DNA from: an uncultured Lachnospiraceae bacterium
GTDB taxonomy: Bacteria > Bacillota_A > Clostridia > Lachnospirales > Lachnospiraceae
Assembly (NCBI GenBank): GCA_947177885.1
Contig: CAMWWF010000211.1
Coordinates: forward strand, 1 to 5,707
Direction of reading: 5' to 3'
DNA: 5,707 bases
This document shows positions 1 through 5,219 of this stretch, one piece after another. The notes beneath the pieces are model-generated. The model was not told the origin of the DNA and ran no database searches. It saw nothing but the letters and a program-made list of their open reading frames with translations. The stretch's first letter is position 1. Each line of letters opens with the position of its first letter. Made by a program: the position numbers and the translations under genes.

Positions 1-406
1 CACCGCCTCCGTCCGTCAGGACAGACACCTTTGTCACAGAAATTTTTTCCGGAGAAAGCGCAAAGAAATCGCGATAGAACAGTGCACCCAAGAACACATC
101 CTTAAAGCTCAGGTTCTTTTCAAGATAATATTCCAGGCGCCTCTCCGTATTGATTTTTCCAGGCAGATCGGTACCATAGGAGGAATCTACCGCAAAGATA
201 TTGTACTGATAAAACAATTCCCTGTGATACTCCGCCAGAACACTCTGCAGGCTGATCTCCGCAGCGATCGCTGTCTCCAGCCTCGCACCATTTCTGCGCA
301 CTCCTTCGATCAACGTCAGGCACAGTGCCAGAATAAGCGTGATGCAGAGCGCCAGATAAATCGTAAGATATGCATTTTCTCCTTTTGCATTTCCCTTCTT
401 TTTCAA
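1..406 (-). CDS. DUF5702/TadE-like pilus-associated membrane protein (3' end beyond window)
   Basis: Partial gene: 135 codons are read from the start and the frame is still open at position 1. Only a TTG start (406-404) is available before the hydrophobic segment. It overlaps the pilin stop as TTGA (4 nt) and has AAGGAG 11 nt upstream, so translation is probably coupled to flp. The product has a short basic N-terminus (MKKKGNAKGE), one membrane helix at about residues 12-33, and an extracytoplasmic part. It keeps features I associate with clostridial DUF5702 proteins: 'LTLIEGVRR' at the end of the helix, 'YNIFAVDSSYG' near residues 69-78, and an 'SPEKISVTKVSVLTD' stretch at 118-132. Such proteins usually end Tad operons and resemble TadE/TadG pseudopilins. 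G5 followed by E10 formally fits a G|xxxxE prepilin site, but the residues between are not hydrophobic, so processing is uncertain. The exact role is unknown; a minor pilin or fibre-anchoring role is inferred from position. Confidence 0.8.
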   Translation of the reverse strand, partial: MKKKGNAKGENAYLTIYLALCITLILALCLTLIEGVRRNGARLETAIAAEISLQSVLAEYHRELFYQYNIFAVDSSYGTDLPGKINTERRLEYYLEKNLSFKDVFLGALFYRDFFALSPEKISVTKVSVLTDGGG

Positions 407-579
407 ATCTTGTTGGTCTCCTTGGTAATTTTGTCAAAAATATTGTTTACCAGATCCGTGATCCTGTCCTTAAAAATGATAACCAGCCCCACCAGTACCA
501 CAATGATCAAAATGATCTCCACAGTTCCCATTCCGTCTTCTTCCCGAAGCAGATCCCTTAAATTTTTTAAGTTTTTCAT
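403..579 (-). CDS. flp: Flp1-type type IVb pilin precursor, 58 aa
   Basis: Major pilin candidate of the Tad system. It starts at ATG 579-577, six bases after a perfect AGGAGG, and ends at TGA 403-405. The 58-residue product has a charged leader of 16 residues ending in E-E-D-G, then M-G-T-V-E and a hydrophobic run to about F36 (E21 is the only charge), then a charged amphipathic tail with KDRITDLVNNIFDKITK. Cleavage after G16 puts Glu at mature position +5, the hallmark of class III/type IVb prepilins, and would leave a mature pilin of 42 residues. It lacks the Glu-Tyr pair of Gram-negative Flp pilins, as is usual for the clostridial Flp1-like family. It lies downstream of TadA-TadB-TadC and is translationally linked to the DUF5702-like gene. 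The prepilin peptidase at the other end of this operon is the obvious processing enzyme. Identification is firm from the motif and context; that it is the main fibre subunit is inferred. Confidence 0.92.
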   Translation of the reverse strand: MKNLKNLRDLLREEDGMGTVEIILIIVVLVGLVIIFKDRITDLVNNIFDKITKETNKI

Positions 580-585
580 AGCAAT

Positions 586-591
586 CCTCCT
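586..591 (-). promoter_or_regulatory. Strong ribosome binding site of the pilin gene
   Basis: Perfect AGGAGG on the minus strand, six bases before the ATG at 579. It fixes the pilin start and suggests high translation, as expected for a fibre subunit. Confidence 0.85.
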
Positions 592-621
592 GTACTTTCA
601 TAAAATGTTTTTAAGTTACTT

Positions 622-639
622 TTCACTCTTTCGTGTGAA
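622..639 (-). promoter_or_regulatory. Small GAAA-capped hairpin in the pilin leader
   Basis: On the minus strand TTCAC pairs with GTGAA. An A-A mismatch follows, then a C-G pair closing a GAAA (GNRA) tetraloop. No U-run follows, so it is not an intrinsic terminator. It sits in the 116-nt space between tadC and the pilin gene, with its 3' arm about 42 nt before the ATG. A role in stabilising a processed pilin transcript is possible but is inference; a five-pair stem could also be chance. Confidence 0.3.
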
Positions 640-640
640 G

Positions 641-685
641 CCTGGAAATTCTCAGCAGGTGTACTCTGACCGCCCGGAAATTCCC
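641..685. repeat. Two near-palindromic GGAAATTC repeats upstream of the pilin gene
   Basis: Positions 641-653 and 673-685 match at 11 of 13 bases, with a 32-bp period (about three helical turns). The core GGAAATTC(C) is itself an odd-length palindrome: perfect as GGAA-A-TTCC in the copy at 676-684, and GAA-A-TTC in the other. Both lie in the tadC-flp gap, 60 to 110 bp upstream of the pilin start. This is the layout of a paired operator, but no regulator is known and no good promoter can be placed beside it. I see no clear -35/-10 pair in this gap; the best -10-like string is a weak TTTTAT near 601-606. Confidence 0.3.
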
Positions 686-695
686 TTGCACACTT

Positions 696-2135
696 TTACA
701 TGGACGAAAACGCCGGTATCATGATCATGACCATAACCACCAGAAGCATAAGCACCATAGGCACCAGGAGCTTTGTCCCCGCTTCCTCGCCCAACCGCTT
801 ACAGTTCTGTAAGCGCTCTTCCCCAGCCCTGTCCGCTTCTGCCCGCAGCCGCTCCAACAGGGCGCTGTTTCCCTTTTTCAGGTTTTGAGTGAGCAATGTG
901 CTCAACCGGACATATTCCTGCAAACCTGTTCTTTTCCCAAAGTGTTCGTAAGCAGATGCCTCCGATACACCGGAACGCAGTTCGCGACAGGCATAAAGCA
1001 TTTCTTCATATGCGGGACGCAAATCCTTCTCACCCTTCTTCTGTTCATAATCACCGGCTATTTTCTGAAATGCACCGCGGGTAGTCATCCCTGCCCCTAT
1101 GTAGAGCACCAGTTTATGCACAATATCGGGATAATCTTTCTGCATCCGCTTTTTTCTCTGTTCCTGCTGTTTGTGCAGATCCTGATCTGACATCACATAT
1201 ACCGACACTGCTGTCATTATTGTCAGTATACACAAAATTATGCTATGATCCTCTACTTCCTGCTGCCAGCTTACCGCTTTTCCCTGCCACTCGTCAGGCA
1301 GATTCCACACCTCCTCCCCACGGCTGTCATATTCCGATTGCAGCAACATATTTTCCAGGTCCGCATATGTCTGTTCCCCGGCGGTCATAGCTGCCGGCAC
1401 TACCTCTATCGCCAATTCCTTTTCTCCGGTGATTTCCCCATAAGCCATTCTGACCGTCATCTCCACGGAAATCCTTTCTTCTGTGGGATAAACCCTGCCC
1501 GTACTGCCCACCACAGCGGGCCTGCTGCTCTCCCACTCCAGCGCAAAAGGATAATCCCCATAGCTTTCCTCCAATACCAGATCATACGAAACTCTGTCCA
1601 GGGCATCATTTTCACCCAGAATATACTCTGGCAGCCGACTCCAAAATTCTTCGAACAAGTCCCGGACCTCGCCTTCCGTCAGCAGCACCGGGGCTACTTC
1701 AACCTGAAAACTGTTGCCGTCTCCCTCCACATCATCTGTCCTTAACCGAACCTTTACACTGCCTTCCCTGTAATCTCCTCTGGAAATCCTCCCTTCTTCA
1801 TCCAGAAGAATACCGCTTTGACTGTTGTACCTTACAAGCATGCCGAACAAGGTTCCAATAAATATCACCATAAGAGAAATGCTCATCTTATGGACATAGT
1901 ATTTTGTTTTCAGCCCTTCCTTTCTCTCTCCGGGGTGGAGACTGTACAGATCCCTTTCCACCTGTCTCGAGGAAAAGAGGGGAAATCCGCGAATACATAT
2001 CCTTTTATAGACATAAAGCGCCATTTTGTAAAAAGGGATAAGGAGGCGGCTCACCTCCTGTTCCACAACTTCTCTGCGGGACAAGCCTCCAAGCACAAGA
2101 TAAAAGATCACAATCATTCCGCCTATTACATACAT
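696..2135 (-). CDS. tadC: TadC-like T2SF platform protein with extracytoplasmic Ig-like insert
   Basis: Inner-membrane platform protein partnering TadB above the TadA ATPase. The start is ATG 2135, because AGGAGG lies eight bases upstream; an in-frame GTG nine bases earlier overlaps that site. The product has 479 residues, against roughly 300 for ordinary TadC. Layout: helix 1 at about 1-17; a basic cytoplasmic linker 18-85; helix 2 at about 86-102; an acidic extracytoplasmic region 103-297; helix 3 at about 297-315; a cytoplasmic T2SF-like helical domain at about 335-450 (KLVLYIGAGMTTRGAFQKIA near 341-360); and a final helix at about 456-476. Within the outer region, residues 183-247 resemble an atrophied bacterial Ig-like domain: W-E-S-S, then V-G-S-T-G-R-V, then a strand pair ending E-L-A-I-E-V-V-P. 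The preceding part carries 'LGENDALDRVSYDL', which I associate with the same architecture. It begins just after the tadB stop and ends with TAA at 698-696. The TadC role is firm; the Ig-like call is pattern recognition only. Confidence 0.88.
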   Translation of the reverse strand: MYVIGGMIVIFYLVLGGLSRREVVEQEVSRLLIPFYKMALYVYKRICIRGFPLFSSRQVERDLYSLHPGERKEGLKTKYYVHKMSISLMVIFIGTLFGMLVRYNSQSGILLDEEGRISRGDYREGSVKVRLRTDDVEGDGNSFQVEVAPVLLTEGEVRDLFEEFWSRLPEYILGENDALDRVSYDLVLEESYGDYPFALEWESSRPAVVGSTGRVYPTEERISVEMTVRMAYGEITGEKELAIEVVPAAMTAGEQTYADLENMLLQSEYDSRGEEVWNLPDEWQGKAVSWQQEVEDHSIILCILTIMTAVSVYVMSDQDLHKQQEQRKKRMQKDYPDIVHKLVLYIGAGMTTRGAFQKIAGDYEQKKGEKDLRPAYEEMLYACRELRSGVSEASAYEHFGKRTGLQEYVRLSTLLTQNLKKGNSALLERLRAEADRAGEERLQNCKRLGEEAGTKLLVPMVLMLLVVMVMIMIPAFSSM

Positions 2136-2143
2136 TTCCCACA

Positions 2144-2149
2144 CCTCCT
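2144..2149 (-). promoter_or_regulatory. Ribosome binding site that decides the tadC start
   Basis: AGGAGG overlaps the tadB stop codon (TAG at 2150-2148). It is eight bases before ATG 2135, the ideal distance, whereas the upstream in-frame GTG (2144-2142) shares its last G with this site and could not use it. Confidence 0.75.
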
Positions 2150-2918
2150 ACCCCATTTCCAGACGGATTTTTCCCATGATCCGCTCACCCAGAAAATACG
2201 CCAGAAGGTACATGCCAAGACATCCTGTCATCAATGCCGCCCCCTGCCAGTTATGGTAGAGAACATCAAAATATCCGCGATTGGTGAAACCGATATACAA
2301 AAGAATCCCAAAGGGCATCCCTTTCATGATATTCTGTTCCATTTGTTTTCCGCTGAGCATGACAGCTATTTCCTGCTGCAATTCGATCTTCTGTCCGATC
2401 ATGGCAGCGGAGCCTCTGATAATTTCCGGCATGCTTCCTCCATTCCTCTTTGCCAGAATAAATATCTGCGCAAATTCTCTGATCTCGAGACAGGCGCTTC
2501 GGTCAGCCAGATCTGCCAACAGTTCTTCCAGAACAATATTGATGTCAAGTCCCCTCCGGATATAATCCAATTCTCCGCAGATCAGCGCTTCCTCCCCATA
2601 CAAAAGCACCATATCCTGCCTGCATTCACGAAAAGCATTTTCCACCGAATATCCTGCCTGCAAAGAGGCCGATACCGATAAAATGCATTCTTTAAATTGT
2701 ACCGTCAATTCCTTTTTCGTCTCCTCTACCTTCTTTTGACGAAGAGAGTAAAAGAAGATCATTCCTATGACGGACATCGGCAATACCGCGATCACACTCC
2801 GGTAGAAGAATACGGCAAAAAACACGGTCACTGCCGCTGCAAGCAGAATGGATGCTGCCAATTCTCCGCTTTTCCAGCTGTATCTGCTATAGTCCCGCTG
2901 CTTTAAGTTTGTTTTCAC
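2148..2918 (-). CDS. tadB: TadB-like T2SF inner-membrane platform protein, 256 aa
   Basis: Companion of TadC in the membrane platform on which the TadA ATPase works. The GTG start at 2918 has AAGGGGGG with eight bases of spacing and lies 32 nt inside the end of tadA; I see no better ATG. The product has a hydrophilic N-terminus of about 18 residues, two membrane helices at about 20-38 and 43-59, and a cytoplasmic T2SF domain at about 70-190. Two more hydrophobic segments follow at about 200-212 and 226-246. The T2SF domain shows the family pattern: FKECILSVSASLQAGYSVE (75-93), and later EFAQIFILAKRNGGSMPEII (148-167), where the conserved N/G-G-S-x-x-E-x-L/I turn is intact. Both parts are typical of TadB. 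It ends with TAG directly before the tadC ribosome site, so the two are probably co-translated. Nothing is missing; the length is normal for clostridial members. Confidence 0.9.
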   Translation of the reverse strand: MKTNLKQRDYSRYSWKSGELAASILLAAAVTVFFAVFFYRSVIAVLPMSVIGMIFFYSLRQKKVEETKKELTVQFKECILSVSASLQAGYSVENAFRECRQDMVLLYGEEALICGELDYIRRGLDINIVLEELLADLADRSACLEIREFAQIFILAKRNGGSMPEIIRGSAAMIGQKIELQQEIAVMLSGKQMEQNIMKGMPFGILLYIGFTNRGYFDVLYHNWQGAALMTGCLGMYLLAYFLGERIMGKIRLEMG

Positions 2919-4101
2919 GAAGCAATCCCCCCTTTTTCCGCAGCTTACCCACTATATTCCCGCGGCTGTCCTCTCCCGCCTCCTCAAAAAGGAAAAGCGG
3001 GTTTAATTTAATATCGCCGTTTTCGCATCCCACAACTTCCGTAATCTCCAGAATGCGTCTGGATTTATCACGAAGCCGCCCCAGATGTACGATGATGTCC
3101 ACACCGGAAGCAATCTGCTGCCGGATCGCCATCAGCGGAATATCCATCCCCATTAGCACCATGTTTTCCAGTCTCGCCAGCATGTCCTTACCGCTGTTGG
3201 CATGCCCGGTGGACATGCTTCCGTCATGCCCCGTATTCAGGCATTGCAGCATATCTATCGCCTCCGCTCCCCGCACTTCGCCCACGATGATCCGATCAGG
3301 CCTCATACGCAGAGAGGATCGGATCAGTTCCCGTATGGTGATCTCACGGCAGCCCTCCACGTTGCTGTTCCGGGTCTCCAGACGAACCAGATTAGGCAGT
3401 CCCTGCAGCTGTAGCTCCGCACTGTCTTCTATTGTGATCACTCTTTCTTCCGGTGGGATATAATGGGAAAGGACATTCAAGAATGTGGTCTTACCGCTTC
3501 CGGTTCCTCCACTGATAAAGATATTGTACTTCGCCCTGACCAGGCGTTCCAGAAATTCCGCCGCCTCCGACGAGATGGAGTCTGTCTGCAGCAGACGTTC
3601 CATGGTAACAGGCTTATCCGGAAATCTCCGTATCGTCACAATGGGACCGTTCAGGGCAACGGGATTCATCACGATATTGACTCTGGAGCCGTTGGGAAGT
3701 CTTGCATCCACAATAGGCGAGGCTTCATTGACTACCCTGTTGCAGCCTGCCACGATCTGCTGGATCACATCCTGCAGCTTCTCTACTGATTCAAAACCGA
3801 TATCCAGTTCTCGCAGCCTTCCCTCCTTCTCAATGAAAATATGATCCATTCCATTGATCATGATCTCCGTCACCGAACTGTCCTCCACGAAAATCTGCAA
3901 GATATCCAGCCTTCTCAGGGAATCGAAGAGTTCCTTCTTCAACCGTCTGCGCATTTCTACGGGATAGAGCGCCAGGTCCTCCTGGCTGAGCAGGATCTCG
4001 TCTATGGTTTCCTCCACTTCCTCGTCCGAATAATCCTTGACATAGTCCATTCTCTCCCGCACCTTCTGCCGCATCAACTTTTTCAGTTCCGTGTAATCCA
4101 C
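2887..4101 (-). CDS. tadA: TadA/CpaF-family pilus assembly ATPase, 404 aa
   Basis: Hexameric type II/IV secretion ATPase that powers Flp pilus assembly at the cytoplasmic face of TadB/TadC. It starts at GTG 4101, eight bases after GAGGAGG. The N-terminal half (about 1-160) is the CpaF N-domain with 'VTEIMING' (77-84) and 'VDARLPNGSRVNI' (131-143), both typical of the family. The catalytic core is complete: Walker A GGTGSGKTT (198-206), Asp box ITIEDSAEL (222-230), Walker B IIVGEVRGAEA (271-281) with the catalytic Glu in G-E-V-R-G, and a His box with G-H at 299-300 in STGHANS. The C-terminal 'DIIVHLGRLRDKSRRILEIT' (335-354) is also standard. No residue I would expect is missing. The gene follows a 114-nt gap after tadZ and overlaps tadB by 32 nt. 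The functional call is very safe; the substrate (the Flp pilin downstream) is inferred from the operon. Confidence 0.97.
   Translation of the reverse strand: MDYTELKKLMRQKVRERMDYVKDYSDEEVEETIDEILLSQEDLALYPVEMRRRLKKELFDSLRRLDILQIFVEDSSVTEIMINGMDHIFIEKEGRLRELDIGFESVEKLQDVIQQIVAGCNRVVNEASPIVDARLPNGSRVNIVMNPVALNGPIVTIRRFPDKPVTMERLLQTDSISSEAAEFLERLVRAKYNIFISGGTGSGKTTFLNVLSHYIPPEERVITIEDSAELQLQGLPNLVRLETRNSNVEGCREITIRELIRSSLRMRPDRIIVGEVRGAEAIDMLQCLNTGHDGSMSTGHANSGKDMLARLENMVLMGMDIPLMAIRQQIASGVDIIVHLGRLRDKSRRILEITEVVGCENGDIKLNPLFLFEEAGEDSRGNIVGKLRKKGGLLRENKLKAAGL
2927..2932 (-). promoter_or_regulatory. Ribosome binding site for the tadB GTG start, inside tadA
   Basis: GGGGGG preceded by AAA, eight bases before GTG 2918, one base off the consensus. 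It supports initiation within the last codons of tadA rather than after its stop. Confidence 0.5.
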
Positions 4102-4109
4102 TCTGATAT

Positions 4110-4116
4110 CCTCCTC
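4110..4116 (-). promoter_or_regulatory. Ribosome binding site of tadA (GTG start)
   Basis: GAGGAGG on the minus strand, eight bases before GTG 4101, supporting this non-ATG start. It is preceded by an AT-rich stretch (TATAAATAAAA) that may keep the site unstructured. Confidence 0.75.
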
Positions 4117-4183
4117 GTGTTTTATTTATACAGAAAACCATTCCCACCCTGCACCGATATGCTGCCCTGCCGATTCCGCCAGT

Positions 4184-4212
4184 CCGCAGCACTGCCGGGT
4201 AGTGTGCTCCGG
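4184..4212 (-). promoter_or_regulatory. Hairpin in the tadZ-tadA gap
   Basis: CCG-AGCAC pairs with GTGCT-CGG (eight pairs, one G-G mismatch on the minus-strand RNA) around an 11-nt loop, starting three bases after the tadZ stop. A competing stem GCCGG/CCGGC (4194-4198 with 4209-4213) uses overlapping bases, so the two are mutually exclusive. No U-run follows, so it is not an intrinsic terminator. The remaining gap down to tadA has no open reading frame of its own that I believe. A role in mRNA processing or differential stability between tadZ and tadA is possible, but this is inference. Confidence 0.4.
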
Positions 4213-4215
4213 CTG

Positions 4216-5217
4216 TCACAATGTCCTGATCAATTCTTTCACCATATCCGCCAGATCCCCTCTGGTATACTGTTCCAGTTCCTCCGGTAATTTTCGGATA
4301 TGAGAGAGACTGACACGCTTCGTCTTGTCCAGCAGGTCCTCATATTCATACAGAGACAGCACCTGCTCATATTGCAGCAGCTTGCCGCGTGCGATACGGT
4401 CCTCCCGGGTCATAGTAAAAATATGACTGCACATCCGCAGAATATCGAACAGCCCCTGCATGCTCTCCGACAGGTCCAGGATCACATACTCATATTCCCC
4501 CAGCTCCTCTATCTTCTGCAGCAGACTCAGCCATTCCGCCGTGGTCACCGTCAGCAGGTTCTGACCGGATTTCATAGGAGGAATATAATCCAGATTCCCC
4601 CTGCGCCGAAGCATGGTCTGCATACGCAGCCGGAACTTGTCCTGTTCCGCATTCAGAAAATACAGCAGATCCGCCAGGTCAAAGGTCTGCGCATCAGGAA
4701 GCAGTTCCGCGAGCCCCGCATAATGCTCAAAATTCAGATACAGCGTCCGATGCTCCTGTGCCAGCAGCTGACTCATGGTCAACGCAAAAGAAGTCTGCAT
4801 ACAGCGCCTCACAGGAGAATAATTGCCGATAAAAACGATATTGCTGTTCTTTCGAAGCCTGGGAAGCTGTATATCCGCGATCTCCATATAGACTGCCAGC
4901 AGATACCTGAGCACTTCCTCTGCCTGCTGATACTTATCCACACAGGGAATATCCTTCCAGCGCAGTACTCCGCTTTCATTCAGCACTACCGTCCTGTCCG
5001 GCTGCAGTTTCTGTAATTCCTCCGTGTATGCCGATTCCGATACCACCAGCATCGACACCGGACAATACTGTTCCCCCGCCAGCAGTTCTTCCACACTGGT
5101 GTACGTATGGAGCTCCCATGGCAAATCTTTATGCCTTTTTAGAAATTCCGTCATCAGCCATGCATACTCTTCTTCCGTATCACACAGCGCCATTACTTTT
5201 CCGTCCGATTCTTTCAC
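4216..5217 (-). CDS. tadZ: Atypical TadZ/CpaE-family protein (receiver-like plus degenerate MinD-like ATPase), 333 aa
   Basis: TadZ/CpaE proteins belong to the ParA/MinD superfamily and localise the Tad machine, often to a pole. The GTG start at 5217 is two bases after the peptidase stop, with GGGAGG 12 bases upstream; an in-frame ATG at codon 9 has a poorer site. Residues about 7-110 look like a receiver fold: an acidic cluster after strand 1 (CDTEEEY, 12-18) and K95 near strand 5. Strand 3 ends V-V-S-E (58-61), so the usual phosphoacceptor Asp appears to be Ser. Residues about 125-333 form the MinD-like domain. The P-loop position reads GNYSPVRRCMQTS (131-143) instead of KGGxGKT/S, with no Lys before the T-S. 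A Walker B-like strand YVILDLS (244-250) keeps its Asp. The 'YSPVRRC' P-loop variant is one I associate with clostridial TadZ such as that of Eubacterium rectale. Family membership rests on these motifs plus the position between peptidase and tadA. Whether it hydrolyses ATP is uncertain. Confidence 0.87.
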   Translation of the reverse strand: MKESDGKVMALCDTEEEYAWLMTEFLKRHKDLPWELHTYTSVEELLAGEQYCPVSMLVVSESAYTEELQKLQPDRTVVLNESGVLRWKDIPCVDKYQQAEEVLRYLLAVYMEIADIQLPRLRKNSNIVFIGNYSPVRRCMQTSFALTMSQLLAQEHRTLYLNFEHYAGLAELLPDAQTFDLADLLYFLNAEQDKFRLRMQTMLRRRGNLDYIPPMKSGQNLLTVTTAEWLSLLQKIEELGEYEYVILDLSESMQGLFDILRMCSHIFTMTREDRIARGKLLQYEQVLSLYEYEDLLDKTKRVSLSHIRKLPEELEQYTRGDLADMVKELIRTL

Positions 5218-5219
5218 GT

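Noticed and set aside
120..437. Minus-strand open frame of 105 codons across the pilin end and the DUF5702-like gene
   Set aside because: Cys/Gly/Arg/Ser-rich shadow in the wrong frame. The neighbouring frame gives a membrane helix and DUF5702-like motifs, is in frame to the window edge, and couples to the pilin stop.
622..639. Intrinsic terminator between tadC and the pilin gene
   Set aside because: The stem is only five pairs plus a closing pair and is not followed by a U-run on the minus-strand transcript.
2136..2144. In-frame GTG at 2144 as the tadC start
   Set aside because: It overlaps the AGGAGG that must bind the ribosome; the ATG at 2135 has ideal spacing.
1818..2681. Plus-strand open frame of 287 codons antisense to tadC and tadB
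   Set aside because: It lies opposite two well-supported genes, spans their junction, is rich in His, Lys, Ser and Phe without domain structure, and shows no recognisable family. It is best explained as an antisense shadow.
4125..4130. TATAAA as a possible -10 box for tadA
   Set aside because: No acceptable -35 hexamer at 16-18 bp upstream, and transcription from it would begin almost on the ribosome site. It is more likely just an AT-rich leader.
3830..4219. Minus-strand open frame of 129 codons covering the tadZ-tadA gap and the start of tadA
   Set aside because: Most of it is a shifted reading of the tadA N-terminus; the part in the gap has no recognisable features and poor initiation context.
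4300..5016. Plus-strand open frame of 238 codons antisense to tadZ
   Set aside because: Low-complexity Gln/Leu/Arg/His composition typical of reading CAG/CTG-rich sequence backwards; no start signal or family match, and tadZ explains the region.
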